Positions 25,912 through 34,470 of a DNA stretch of 35,589 bases are shown here, in pieces. This DNA is from Oscillospiraceae bacterium (lineage in GTDB: Bacteria > Bacillota > Clostridia > Oscillospirales > UBA929): assembly GCA_009777475.1 (NCBI GenBank), contig WRLU01000021.1:1-35589 (forward strand), given 5' to 3'. The position numbers were made by a program, and so were the translations under genes. Below the pieces are notes generated by a model. It saw only the letters and a list, made by a program, of their open reading frames with translations, was not told the DNA's origin and did not search any database. The first letter of the stretch is position 1. Every line of letters starts with the position of its first letter.

Positions 25912-25960
25912 CTGAACCCTCCTGCACACGGTCATGCCGTAAATTTTGAATATCAGAACC

Positions 25961-27112
25961 TTATCTGCCGATTACTCGTAAAATACTCCTTGCCTTATCA
26001 GCTCTTTTTAGTGCCTCTTCCACAGTTTTGCCGGTTGCTGTGAAATGCCCCATTTTCCTCCCGGGCTTAGACTTCTTCTTTCCGTAAAGGTGAACATGAG
26101 TACACGGTTCGGCATAAGCCTCTTCCAATCCCAAAAGCTCCGCCTCGCCTTCATCCTCTTGACCCAAAAGATTTACCATAACAGCAGCTCCGGTTAAATC
26201 CGTGCTTCCCAGGGGGAGTCCTGTGATTGCCCGTATGTGATTCTCAAACTGATTGGTCTGGCAGCCTTCTATGGTGTAATGTCCCGAATTGTGCGGGCGG
26301 GGAGCCACTTCATTGACGTATATTTCGTCTTTCTCGGTTACAAAGAGCTCTATGCAAAACGTACCGACACCTTCAAAAACCTCCATGACCTGTCCGGCGA
26401 TCAAATGCGCCTTGTCCAGCACCTCATGGCTGACCGCCGCCGGGACAACTGTGGTATCTAAGATATTGTCTCTGTGTATATTTTCAGCTATCGGGTATGT
26501 TACCGTAGTTTTATCAATACCGCGGCAGGCAATCACCGAGATTTCCCTGTTGATGTGAATATACTCCTCGACCATAATCTCATTTTTGACCTCTCCCAAC
26601 TTGCAAAATGCTTTTGAAGCACCCTCAGCATTCTTGATGAGGGCATTGCCTTTGCCATCGTATCCGCCCAGCATTGTTTTGAGCATTAGAGGATAGCCAA
26701 ATTCTTCGCCCGCCTCTAAAATTTCTCGCACAGATGAAGCCACGCAAAAACGCGGGAGAGGTATTCCTCTGCCCTGAAGGACTTTTTTTTGAAAAAATTT
26801 ATTTTGAATATATTTTAAGCTGATCGGCGATGGATAAATTAAATGCCCCTTTTCCTCCAAGCACTCTAATGCATCGGCATTGATATGCTCAAATTCATAG
26901 GTAATTACATCGACCTTGCCTGCCAGTTTATGATAACCCTTTGTGCTGTCAAAGCCGGCAACGATATGCTCATCACTTATGCTGTGAGCAGGGCAAGCTT
27001 TGTCGGGGTCTAAAATCACAATATAGAAGCCCAGCCTCTTGGCTTCTAAAATCATCATTTTACCGAGCTGACCGCCGCCTATGATGCCAATTTTCTTTCG
27101 TATAGCACTCAT
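25961..27112 (-). CDS. purK: N5-carboxyaminoimidazole ribonucleotide synthase
   Basis: A 383-aa ATP-grasp enzyme that carboxylates AIR to N5-CAIR with ATP and bicarbonate. The N-terminus IGIIGGGQLGKMM is the classic PurK dinucleotide-like loop. EFEHINADALE, MLKTMLGGYDGKGN and NEVAPRPHNSGHYTIE mark the ATP-grasp core and the metal/substrate site. Start and upstream stop meet exactly (purE ends at 27113), with GGAGGGTC inside the purE end as ribosome site. The purE/purK pair means the two-step route to CAIR is used. Confidence 0.96.
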   Translation of the reverse strand: MSAIRKKIGIIGGGQLGKMMILEAKRLGFYIVILDPDKACPAHSISDEHIVAGFDSTKGYHKLAGKVDVITYEFEHINADALECLEEKGHLIYPSPISLKYIQNKFFQKKVLQGRGIPLPRFCVASSVREILEAGEEFGYPLMLKTMLGGYDGKGNALIKNAEGASKAFCKLGEVKNEIMVEEYIHINREISVIACRGIDKTTVTYPIAENIHRDNILDTTVVPAAVSHEVLDKAHLIAGQVMEVFEGVGTFCIELFVTEKDEIYVNEVAPRPHNSGHYTIEGCQTNQFENHIRAITGLPLGSTDLTGAAVMVNLLGQEDEGEAELLGLEEAYAEPCTHVHLYGKKKSKPGRKMGHFTATGKTVEEALKRADKARSILRVIGR

Positions 27113-27634
27113 TTATGACCCTCCATTTAATTGCTCAAGATAAGCCTTGGCACCTTGTTTTTTCAATTTTTCGGACTTTTCGCAAACTGCCAGGCCCATG
27201 CCATCCTTATGCAACCGCAGCTTTTCTGCTATTTCATCATTAAAAACCGATAGAATGGATGCTGCCAATATCCCAGCGTTTTTTGCCCCATTTATAGATA
27301 CGGTTGCTACAGGGATTCCGTCCGGCATTTGCACAATTGAATACAATGAGTCAACCCCATTCAAGGCCTTTGTTTTTATCGGTACCCCAATCACCGGAAG
27401 AGTGGTTATTGAAGCAACCATGCCCGGCAAATGAGCAGATCCCCCGGCACCCGCTATGATCACCCATATACCGCGGGCTTTTGCCGTTTCTGCGCATTGG
27501 TACAACATTTTGGGCGTTCTGTGAGCAGAAACAATGCTTATCTCATAGGGTATCCCCATACAGTCAAGAAAATCCGCCGCTTCTTTCATAACCGGCAAAT
27601 CTGAGTCACTGCCCATAATAATTTCCACCTTCAT
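27113..27634 (-). CDS. purE: N5-CAIR mutase (PurE class I)
   Basis: A 173-aa PurE that moves the carboxyl group of N5-CAIR to give CAIR. The signatures [41 protein letters not shown] and the [15 protein letters not shown] loop are all intact and are those of class I enzymes that work with PurK. It is the first gene of the minus-strand operon purE-K-M-N-orf and is divergent from sigK across ~98 bases. No purine riboswitch or PurR box was recognised upstream. The other purine genes (purC, F, H, D, L) are not in the window. Confidence 0.96.
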   Translation of the reverse strand: MKVEIIMGSDSDLPVMKEAADFLDCMGIPYEISIVSAHRTPKMLYQCAETAKARGIWVIIAGAGGSAHLPGMVASITTLPVIGVPIKTKALNGVDSLYSIVQMPDGIPVATVSINGAKNAGILAASILSVFNDEIAEKLRLHKDGMGLAVCEKSEKLKKQGAKAYLEQLNGGS

Positions 27635-27686
27635 AAATGTAATTGCCCCCTATATATTTTTCTTGCACAGGACAGCCCATAAGACG

Positions 27687-27695
27687 CATACGATA
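27687..27695 (+). promoter_or_regulatory. Candidate sporulation promoter -10 of sigK
   Basis: CATACGATA matches the CATAnnnTA pattern of sigma-K -10 elements and also resembles the CATACnnT pattern of sigma-E. It lies 38 bases before the GTG start. The -35 is not clear, so this rests on the -10 alone. Control of sigK by mother-cell sigma factors is established in Bacillus. Confidence 0.4.
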
Positions 27696-27732
27696 GAGGA
27701 GGGACCGAGTTCTAAGTCAGGAGGGGCTGATT

Positions 27733-28431
27733 GTGGTATTTGAAACGGTTAGTTCTATTTTACTGCAAGGGTTATATTTTTGTCTTCGGCTGACAGGGCG
27801 GGGAGGTTCGTTTCCTCGTCCGCTTCCGGTTGAGGAGGAAGAAGAAGCCTTGGCATTGCTTGCGCAGGGCGATGCCCGGGCGCGGGAAAAATTGATTTTG
27901 CACAATCTGCGGCTTGTGCCTCACGTTATAAAAAAATATTACACTAACGCCGCAGATCAAGACGATCTCATTTCAATCGGCACTGTAGGCCTGGTCAAGG
28001 CTATTGACAGCTATTCACCGGACAAAAAAGCCAAGCTACCTACTTATGCGTGCATTTGCATACAAAACGAAATTTTTATGCATTTTCGCGGACAGAAAAA
28101 ACGCCAAGGGGAAATGTCGTTGTTTGAGCCGTTAGAAAACGATGCAGAAGGCTCTCCTTTATCTGTTATGGATGTGCTTCAAACAGAGGACAATACGCAG
28201 GAACGGCTAGAGCTTGAGGAGCATTGCCGTCATGTACGGAAAGCAGTGGACAACATGGGCGAACCCCGCATGAGGGAAATCATCCGCTTACGTTACGGCT
28301 TAAATGGCCAATCCCCCCTTACACAGCGCGAAACCGCCGCTCGCCTCGGCATTTCAAGGTCGTATGTGTCACGCATTGAGAAGAAAGCCCTCCAACTGCT
28401 CGGGCAATACATAGGACCGCGTGCGGAATAG
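27733..28431 (+). CDS. sigK: Sporulation sigma factor sigma-K (pro-protein)
   Basis: A 232-aa sigma-70 family factor, uninterrupted, close in length to other Firmicutes pro-sigma-K. GTG 27733 follows AGGAGGGG by six bases. The first ~20 residues (VSSILLQGLYFCLRLTG) are hydrophobic and fit the pro-sequence removed by SpoIVFB. Then come PLPVEEEEEALALLAQGD, region 2 (LILHNLRLVPHVIKKYY, DLISIGTVGLVKAI, TYACICIQNEIFMHFR) and region 4 with LTQRETAARLGISRSYVSRIEKKAL. It directs late mother-cell gene expression. There is no skin-type element inside the gene. Its presence argues for a spore-former. Confidence 0.93.
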   Translation: MVFETVSSILLQGLYFCLRLTGRGGSFPRPLPVEEEEEALALLAQGDARAREKLILHNLRLVPHVIKKYYTNAADQDDLISIGTVGLVKAIDSYSPDKKAKLPTYACICIQNEIFMHFRGQKKRQGEMSLFEPLENDAEGSPLSVMDVLQTEDNTQERLELEEHCRHVRKAVDNMGEPRMREIIRLRYGLNGQSPLTQRETAARLGISRSYVSRIEKKALQLLGQYIGPRAE

Positions 28432-28553
28432 GTGAATTTGCCGACTAACAGCACAATGATACTATATGGGGAAAGTCATTGTCAAGCAAAAATACCTGGC
28501 GTTGAATTGAAGATTAATCTCCCAGATTGAAAAAAATTCCTCTGAAAAAGTTA

Positions 28554-28582
28554 TTGACAAGGCGTTGGTGCCGTGCTATACT
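28554..28582 (+). promoter_or_regulatory. tracrRNA promoter
   Basis: A perfect TTGACA (28554-28559), a 17-base spacer and TATACT (28577-28582) form a strong sigma-A promoter. Initiation is expected near 28588-28590, just before the anti-repeat. The ~118 bases before it, after sigK, hold no gene. Confidence 0.8.
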
Positions 28583-28588
28583 GAAGTT

Positions 28589-28699
28589 GCTCTTTACCAC
28601 AAAGAGAAGTGCTAGGTCACTGCAATAAGAGTTCACTATCTTGTTGGTAGTAATCTCGCGAGGATGTCGCCCCATCATTTGGTGGGGCGGCTTTCTTTT
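28589..28699 (+). ncRNA. tracrRNA of the type II-C CRISPR system
   Basis: Bases 28595-28626 (TACCACAAAGAGAAGTGC then TAGGTCACTGCAAT) are complementary, with few mismatches and bulges, to the CRISPR repeat written in crRNA sense (GTTGCAGTTCCCTAGCG...). Downstream are further stem-forming sequences and an intrinsic terminator: CGCCCCA 28668-28674 pairs with TGGGGCG 28683-28689, followed by CTTTCTTTT. The predicted RNA is about 110 nt. It guides Cas9 together with crRNA and is processed with RNase III in known systems. Confidence 0.88.
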
Positions 28700-28771
28700 G
28701 TTGCAATATTTTAGCGAACATGGTAGAATACCTCATATATATTCATAATCAGAAAGGGGTGTGTCTTACAC

Positions 28772-31700
28772 ATGCACTATAAAATTGGACTTGATATTGG
28801 CATGGCTTCCATCGGGTGGAGTGTCCTGGCGCTTGATGAGCAAGGCGAACCGATGCAAATCCTGCATATGGGCAGCCGTGTTTTTGAGGCGGCCGAAAAC
28901 CCCAAGGATGGCTCTTCTCTTGCTAAGCCAAGACGAGAAGCCCGGGGCATACGGCGTAGGCTTCGCCGTCATGTTCATCGAAACGAACGGATCCGGCGGC
29001 TGATTGTCAGCCGGAATATTCTCACGCATGAGGCGTTGGCAAAGCTCTTTGACGGAGACCTGCAGGACATCTACAAGCTGCGCACAAAGGGGCTTGACCA
29101 GCTGCTCGCACCCGGCGAGTTTGCCCGGGTGCTGATTCATCTGGCGCAACGCAGGGGCTTCAAATCCAACCGAAGGGCAGACAGCAAAGAGGGTGATGCC
29201 GGAAAGCTTTTGAAGGCTGTGGAAGAGAATCAAAAGCTCATTGGTGAGGGTAAGAAATACCGCACGGTGGGCGAAATGCTGAATAGCAGGCCCGCTGGTG
29301 AGCGGAAACGCAACCAAGGCGACTACAAGAATGTGGTTGCCCGGGATGATGTTGCCCACGAAGTCCGGGAGATTTTCAAGGCACAACGGTATCTGGGTCA
29401 GGCCCAGGCCGATGAAGAAACCGAGAGGCTGTATCTGGAGATTTTGCTGTCGCAACGCTCGTTCGACCAAGGCCCTGGCGGGGACAGTCCCTACAAGGTG
29501 GACTTTGGAGCGTTGGCCGGGAATTGCTCTTTGATCGAAGGGGAAAAACGTGCCCCGAAATCCTGTTACAGCTTCGAACGGTTTAACCTTCTGCAAAAGG
29601 TCAATCATATCCGCATCCATCAAAGCGGCAGGGAACGCCCTTTAACAGATGCCGAACGGCACAGGCTCATTGACTATGCCCACGAAAAAGCCACATTCAA
29701 TTATGGTGATATCCGAAAACTCCTGGGGCTGGACCCGGCGGACATGTTCAACATACGGTATGGCTCCGACAAAGCGGAGGATGTTGAGAAAAAAACTAAG
29801 TTCAACTTTCTCCCTTGCTATCACAAAATCAAATCGGCTCTGAGTAAAATCAAAAAGGGGCGTATTGTCCATTTTGCAGACCGGCTGGACGACATTGCCT
29901 ATGCCATGACCATAACGAAGGACGATGGCAAGCTTGGAGAGAAGCTCACGGAGCTTGGTCTGGAGATGCTGGATGCCGATGCGCTGGTTGCGGCCAACAG
30001 CGAAAAAAGCTTTTCAAAATTTGGTCACATCTCTCTCAAGGCTTGTCGCATGATTAACCCTCATCTTGACAAGGGGCTGACTTACAATCAGGCCTGTGAG
30101 GCCGTTGGATTGGACTTTCAGGGTTACAACCGCGGCAAAAAATCCAAATTTCTGCACCACCATCAAATCCCCGAGCTGGATGGCTTGACCAACCCAGTAG
30201 TCCGCCGTGCTGTTTTGCAAGCGATTAAGGTCATCAATTCCATTATAAATAAAATGGGGTCATCCCCTGACTTTATCGGCATAGAGCTTGCCCGGGAGTT
30301 ATCGAAAACAAAACAAGAGCGGGACAGAGCAGACAAGTCCATGAAGGACAATCAAGCCACAAATGATCTAATAAAAGAGCAGCTCCAAGAGTACGGCGTA
30401 TCCGCCCCCAAAGGATATGATATTGTCAAAATGAAGCTCTGGAAAGAGCAGGACTGCATATGCCCATATTGTCTCAAACCCCTCAAAATCGAGGAGCTTT
30501 TCTCGGGGGCTGGTTGCCCGGAGGTGGACCATATTGTCCCCTATAGCATCAGCTTTGACGACAGCTATAAAAACAAGGTGGTCGTTTGTGCCGTCTGCAA
30601 TAGAACCAAGGGGAACCGACTTCCCATGCAATATCTGACAGGGGGAGTCCGTGATGACTTTGAAATTTGGGTCAAAAACCACATCCGGGATAAGGTAAAA
30701 TGCTTGCGGCTACTCAAGGAAGGTCTTACGGAGGAGGACGAGGGATACAAGGACCGGGCACTGAATGATACTCGCTACGTTTGCCGTCTTATGCTCAATA
30801 TTTTGCAAAATTATCTGGAGCTGGCCCCGCCTCCTCCGGGTGTGAAAAAACAAATCATCGCTGTGAATGGCGGCATTACCGCATATATCCGCAAACGCTG
30901 GGGGATTTCCAAAATCCGTGCCGATGGTGACAAGCACCACGCCATTGATGCAACTGTAGTTGCTTGTGTGACTGATGGCATGATTCGGAAAATCAGCCGT
31001 TACGCCCAACGCAGGGAACTGCAGTACACCCAAACAGAGCAAGGAGAATTTATCGTGGACACCAACACGGGTGAAGTGCTGGAGGATGAGAAGCATTTTC
31101 CGCAGCCCTACCCCCACTTCCGAAAAGAACTGAAAGCCCGGGCATCCAGTCAATCTGTCCAACTCATCGAGCAGTTGAAGCTGCCGGCATACACAAACCC
31201 TGCTGTTGAGGCAACGCCCATCTTCGTATCCCGTATGCCCCGCCGTAAGTCCACCGGAGCGGCACACGAGGCGACCATACACAGTTCCAAGATGATTGAC
31301 GAAGGTTATATCCTCAAATCAGTACCGCTAACGTCACTGACGCTGGACAAGGACGGCGAAATCAAAGATTATTACGAAAAAGCCCGCCAGAGCGATCCCA
31401 AGCTCTACAACGCGCTTCTTGACCGGCTACGGGCATTTGACGGCATCGGTGGAGCTGCCGAGGCTTTCAAGGACGGTTTTATACTTATGGGCAGAGATGG
31501 TCACCCGCCGTTGAAAAAAGTCAAGATACAGGAGCACAGCACCCTAAACGTTTCGGTTCACGATGGCAAAGGCGTTGCCAAAAACGAGAGTATGATACGC
31601 ATTGATGTATTTCACATCCCTGAGGGTAAAGACAAAGGCTACTACTTTATCCCTGTCTATGTCGCCGACACCAAGAAACCCCAACTGCCCACCCATGCGG

Positions 31701-32062
31701 TTGTAGCACACAAAAAGCAAGAAGACTGGAAAGAAATGCGGGAGGAGGATTTTATCTTCTCGGTGTACCCCAGTGAACTGCTTAAAATAAGTTTCAAAAA
31801 AACCACAAAATTCCATCTCCCCAAAACAAGCAAAAACAGCTCTTTATCGAAAGAGTACATGACACAGGAAGAACTTGTGTACTTCATTTCAGCACACATC
31901 GGAGTAGGGGCTATTAAAGTTAAGACGCATGATGGGGCGTATGTATCAGAACCCGGCATCAAAACCCTGCTGTTGCTGGAGAAATACACCGTAGACGTGT
32001 TGGGCAGCATCTCCCCTGCACCCAAGGAAACACGCCAAGGCTTTGGCAAAAAGGAGGGTTAG
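28772..32062 (+). CDS. cas9: Cas9 nuclease, type II-C, GeoCas9-like
   Basis: A 1096-aa Cas9, a typical II-C size. RuvC-I is IGLDIGMASIGWSV with Asp8. An arginine-rich bridge helix follows (RREARGIRRRLRRHVHRNER). RuvC-II is IGIELARELSK (Glu505), and RuvC-III is HHAIDATVVACV (His723, Asp726). The HNH domain has EVDHIVPYS (Asp586, His587) and CNRTKGNR (Asn610), so both nuclease centres look intact. Two CxxC pairs (564/567 and 606/609) frame the HNH, as in a zinc-binding variant; as I recall it, GeoCas9 lacks these cysteines at the same places. The C-terminus has the VFVSRMPRRKSTGAAH and YSEW-like (QEDWKEM) segments of the GeoCas9 group. The ATG at 28772 follows GAAAGGGGTG. Confidence 0.96.
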   Translation: MHYKIGLDIGMASIGWSVLALDEQGEPMQILHMGSRVFEAAENPKDGSSLAKPRREARGIRRRLRRHVHRNERIRRLIVSRNILTHEALAKLFDGDLQDIYKLRTKGLDQLLAPGEFARVLIHLAQRRGFKSNRRADSKEGDAGKLLKAVEENQKLIGEGKKYRTVGEMLNSRPAGERKRNQGDYKNVVARDDVAHEVREIFKAQRYLGQAQADEETERLYLEILLSQRSFDQGPGGDSPYKVDFGALAGNCSLIEGEKRAPKSCYSFERFNLLQKVNHIRIHQSGRERPLTDAERHRLIDYAHEKATFNYGDIRKLLGLDPADMFNIRYGSDKAEDVEKKTKFNFLPCYHKIKSALSKIKKGRIVHFADRLDDIAYAMTITKDDGKLGEKLTELGLEMLDADALVAANSEKSFSKFGHISLKACRMINPHLDKGLTYNQACEAVGLDFQGYNRGKKSKFLHHHQIPELDGLTNPVVRRAVLQAIKVINSIINKMGSSPDFIGIELARELSKTKQERDRADKSMKDNQATNDLIKEQLQEYGVSAPKGYDIVKMKLWKEQDCICPYCLKPLKIEELFSGAGCPEVDHIVPYSISFDDSYKNKVVVCAVCNRTKGNRLPMQYLTGGVRDDFEIWVKNHIRDKVKCLRLLKEGLTEEDEGYKDRALNDTRYVCRLMLNILQNYLELAPPPPGVKKQIIAVNGGITAYIRKRWGISKIRADGDKHHAIDATVVACVTDGMIRKISRYAQRRELQYTQTEQGEFIVDTNTGEVLEDEKHFPQPYPHFRKELKARASSQSVQLIEQLKLPAYTNPAVEATPIFVSRMPRRKSTGAAHEATIHSSKMIDEGYILKSVPLTSLTLDKDGEIKDYYEKARQSDPKLYNALLDRLRAFDGIGGAAEAFKDGFILMGRDGHPPLKKVKIQEHSTLNVSVHDGKGVAKNESMIRIDVFHIPEGKDKGYYFIPVYVADTKKPQLPTHAVVAHKKQEDWKEMREEDFIFSVYPSELLKISFKKTTKFHLPKTSKNSSLSKEYMTQEELVYFISAHIGVGAIKVKTHDGAYVSEPGIKTLLLLEKYTVDVLGSISPAPKETRQGFGKKEG

Positions 32063-32065
32063 CTC

Positions 32066-32965
32066 ATGGCCTTTCGCAATCTCTTTGTTGTAAACAACGC
32101 CTATGTGTGTACCAAACACGAGCAGTTACTCGTCAAAACAGACCAGGAGCACAGCTTTCCCATTGAGGACATTAATGCTGTATTGTTAGAGAGCCAGCAA
32201 ATCACCATCACAACGGCGGCGATGGCAAAGCTGGCGCAGTATGGGGTCGCCCTGTTCGTGTGTGATGAAAAGCATCTGCCTTGCGGTGTTCTTCACTCTA
32301 TGGCACAGCATTCCAGAGAACGCAAATGGATCGGGCTGCAAATTTCACAAGACAAACCCAAGCAAAAGCGACTGTGGCAGCAGATTGTCAAAGCCAAAAT
32401 ACTCAACCAGGGCCGATGTCTGACGTTGTGTGACATTGAGGGAGAGGCTAAGCTGAAGGCCATTGCCCGGGAGGTGTTGTCGGGAGATACCGGCAACGCC
32501 GAAGGGGTGGCCGCCGGGTATTACTTCAAGCGTCTGTTTGGCAAAACGTTCACCAGGGATCAAGAGTGCTTGCAAAATGCGGCCTTGAATTACGGATACG
32601 CCATTGTACGTGGAGTTATTGCAAGAACATTGGCGGTATATGGATATGTTCCGGCACTAGGACTTCATCACCGTAGCGAGTTGAACGCCTTTAATTTGGC
32701 TGATGATTTAATTGAGCCTTTGCGTCCGCTGGTGGATTTATATGTAGCAAAAAATATATCTGAGGGCGAAGGTAACTTGACCTCAGATATAAAGCATGGT
32801 CTGTTTGGGCTGTTGAACATGGAAATGGAATCAGATGGAGAAAAGCATATCGTTTCATATGCCGCGGATCGGATGGTACAGAGCTTAGGACGTTGCTTCG
32901 AGGGCACTGAAAAACAGCTGGTTCTGCCCGAGTTGATTGGACTTGTAACCCATACATATGATTAG
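32066..32965 (+). CDS. cas1: Cas1 integrase
   Basis: A 299-aa type II Cas1, the catalytic subunit of the spacer integrase. Active-site residues are visible: Glu146 in GNAEGVAAGYYFKRLFG, His202 in GLHHRSELNAFNLADDL, and Glu217 in LIEPLRPLVD. The gene starts three bases after the cas9 stop with AAGGAGGG as ribosome site and overlaps cas2 by eight bases. No csn2 or cas4 follows, which fits subtype II-C. Confidence 0.96.
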   Translation: MAFRNLFVVNNAYVCTKHEQLLVKTDQEHSFPIEDINAVLLESQQITITTAAMAKLAQYGVALFVCDEKHLPCGVLHSMAQHSRERKWIGLQISQDKPKQKRLWQQIVKAKILNQGRCLTLCDIEGEAKLKAIAREVLSGDTGNAEGVAAGYYFKRLFGKTFTRDQECLQNAALNYGYAIVRGVIARTLAVYGYVPALGLHHRSELNAFNLADDLIEPLRPLVDLYVAKNISEGEGNLTSDIKHGLFGLLNMEMESDGEKHIVSYAADRMVQSLGRCFEGTEKQLVLPELIGLVTHTYD

Positions 32966-33278
32966 ATTTATGAGAATGATGGTTTTTTTCGATTTGCCTG
33001 TTAAAACAGCTCCAGAACGGAGATTTGCAACGGGATTTAGAAAGTTTTTAGAAAAAGACGGCTACCACATGGTGCAGTATTCCATCTATGCCCGGGTTTG
33101 CAAAGGCTACGATGGTGTAGAAAAGCACAGGCAACGTCTACACGCCCACGTTCCGCCTGATGGGTCGGTTCGTCTGTTGGTGCTTACCGAAAAACAGTAT
33201 CAGTCGATGGAAATTCTCATCGGACCAAAAGCCCTCAGGGAAGAACCTATTACTGGGGAACAACTGAGCATTTTATAA
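32958..33278 (+). CDS. cas2: Cas2
   Basis: A 106-aa Cas2 with the ferredoxin-like start RMMVFFDLPVKT (catalytic-type Asp), the FRKFLEKDGYHMVQYSIYAR helix-strand unit, and the LLVLTEKQYQSMEIL strand followed by a short tail. It forms the Cas1-Cas2 integrase complex. It overlaps the end of cas1, so the two are translationally coupled. It ends 99 bases before the first repeat of the array. Confidence 0.95.
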   Translation: MIRFMRMMVFFDLPVKTAPERRFATGFRKFLEKDGYHMVQYSIYARVCKGYDGVEKHRQRLHAHVPPDGSVRLLVLTEKQYQSMEILIGPKALREEPITGEQLSIL

Positions 33279-33331
33279 AAAATGGCCTTGTAGCTCCCCA
33301 GGAAGACTATATCATGTCGTTTTTTTAAGCG

Positions 33332-33370
33332 AAAAAATCTATTAAACCCTTACGGCTCAATAGATTTTTT
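33332..33370. terminator. Bidirectional terminator between cas2 and the array
   Basis: AAAAAATCTATT (33332-33343) pairs with AATAGATTTTTT (33359-33370) around a 15-base loop, giving an A-tract/T-tract hairpin that works on both strands. It can end the cas transcript from the left and the array transcript, which runs on the minus strand, from the right. Confidence 0.75.
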
Positions 33371-33377
33371 CCACTCT

Positions 33378-33941
33378 ATTATACCACAAAAAGAAACGCT
33401 AGGGAACTGCAACCCACATCGGCGTTTGTAGCGGCGACAAGCTATTATACCACAAAAAGAAACGCTAGGGAACTGCAACGAGCCGCGATGTCTATGTTGT
33501 CCCAACCGTATTATACCACAAAAAGAAACGCTAGGGAACTGCAACATAGACACTGAACACAAAAAAGTTTCGCTGATTATACCACAAAAAGAAACGCTAG
33601 GGAACTGCAACCAATGGCTTGCGAAAGCCAACAGCGGGAAGATTATACCACAAAAAGAAACGCTAGGGAACTGCAACCAATGGCTTGCGAAAGCCAACAG
33701 CGGGAAGATTATACCACAAAAAGAAACGCTAGGGAACTGCAACGCTAAGGGGCCCCGGCGCGAACCGGGCGGGATTATACCACAAAAAGAAACGCTAGGG
33801 AACTGCAACCCTGGTGTGTGTTGTGAGCTGTTTTCACAAATTATACCACAAAAAGAAACGCTAGGGAACTGCAACTGGCGCGTAGTGCTGAAGATGCCGC
33901 CGAAGATTATACCACAAAAAGAAACGCTAGGGAACTGCAAC
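33378..33941 (-). CRISPR. CRISPR array: nine 36-bp repeats, eight 30-bp spacers
   Basis: Repeats start at 33378, 33444, 33510, 33576, 33642, 33708, 33774, 33840 and 33906, and all nine are identical. In crRNA sense (minus strand) the repeat begins GTTGCAGTTCCCTAGCG and ends TTTTTGTGGTATAAT. It resembles the Neisseria II-C repeat in its ends. All spacers are exactly 30 bases, and spacers 33612-33641 and 33678-33707 are the same sequence. Each repeat ends in TGGTATAAT, an extended -10. Neither end repeat is degenerate. crRNA orientation is inferred from the tracrRNA anti-repeat. Confidence 0.98.
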
Positions 33942-33943
33942 AC

Positions 33944-34056
33944 TCATTCTTCGTTTAGGGTGCTTTCGATTTCTTCTATTGCTCCCTGAACTTATCCGTT
34001 TTTTAACATTCGCAACAGCAGTCTTATCAAAGCATTCTGAATTCTTTTTTTGTCAT
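33944..34056 (-). pseudogene. Decayed small helical gene next to the array
   Basis: GGAGGTG precedes ATG 34056 on the minus strand, and the gene begins MTKKEFR, close to the MGMTDxQF start of the genes at 34471, 34721 and 35039. After seven codons the frame must shift to read ALIRLLLRMLKNG, then shift again to read GAIEEIESTLNEE and a stop at 33944-33946, two bases before CRISPR repeat 9. The two frame breaks make it a pseudogene. Its leader (GACAAATACTCATTTTGAG) also matches that of the gene at 34721. Confidence 0.55.
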
Positions 34057-34208
34057 TTTTTTCACCTCCGTTTCTCAAAATGAGTATTTGTCAACTACGG
34101 CACAGCCGTGGCTTGCAAATGCTTGTTGACATCGTACCATTCAAATCCCCAGGAAGTCAAGTGAACCGCAGGATAAGCGAAGGGGGAAAAGCGAAAATAA
34201 GGCAGAGG

Positions 34209-34226
34209 AGCGGCTGTACAGCCGCC
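34209..34226 (-). other. Palindrome after the 55-aa gene
   Basis: GCGGCTGTACAGCCGC is a perfect 16-base palindrome beginning just after the stop of the gene at 34233-34400 on the minus strand. It could act as a weak terminator or mRNA 3' hairpin; no T-run is adjacent. Bases 34060-34208 hold no gene I can support. Confidence 0.5.
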
Positions 34227-34232
34227 CCTGGA

Positions 34233-34400
34233 TTAGTTATTTTTTTTTGTTCTTCTTTCTCTTTCTGCCAAAAGAGCATTGACTGCATCAAGATTTTCCT
34301 TGGTGCACATGACTTTAATTTTTTCTATGCACTCCTCAAGGTCTTTTGACGTTTCTGCGGAGAAAAGTATAGACTGTAAAATTGCATCGGTTTCTCTCAT
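34233..34400 (-). CDS. Small helical protein, 55 aa
   Basis: ATG 34400 follows AAAAAGGAGGTGG, a very strong ribosome site. The product begins MRETDAILQSILFSAETSKD, continues with a helix (LEECIEKIKVMCTKENLDAV) and ends in a basic run (RERRTKKNN). No known family was recognised. It does not share the MGMTD start of its upstream neighbours. The ribosome site lies directly at the end of a degenerate CRISPR repeat (34415-34450), so that repeat is part of, or abuts, its leader. Confidence 0.65.
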   Translation of the reverse strand: MRETDAILQSILFSAETSKDLEECIEKIKVMCTKENLDAVNALLAERERRTKKNN

Positions 34401-34414
34401 TTTTCCACCTCCTT

Positions 34415-34450
34415 TTTATACCACGAAAAGAAATGCCAGGGAACTGCAAC
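34415..34450 (-). repeat. Lone degenerate CRISPR repeat A
   Basis: This differs from the array repeat at four of 36 positions (ends TATAAA instead of TATAAT in crRNA sense). It lies between the stop of the gene at 34471 and the ribosome site of the gene at 34400, in the same orientation as the array. Confidence 0.9.
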
Positions 34451-34470
34451 TCTTAGCCGCTCCTTGTTAG

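Noticed and set aside
27635..27732. A purine riboswitch or PurR box before purE
   Set aside because: Neither the conserved junction sequence nor a PurR box is visible in the ~98 bases between purE and sigK.
28766..29623. A 285-codon open frame antisense to the start of cas9
   Set aside because: It lies fully opposite a clear Cas9 coding region, has no ribosome site or family pattern, and reflects GC-rich third positions.
33350..33943. A 197-codon open frame on the minus strand across the CRISPR array
   Set aside because: Repeat plus spacer is 66 bases, a multiple of three, so the same repeat translation recurs. It is an artefact of the array, not a gene.
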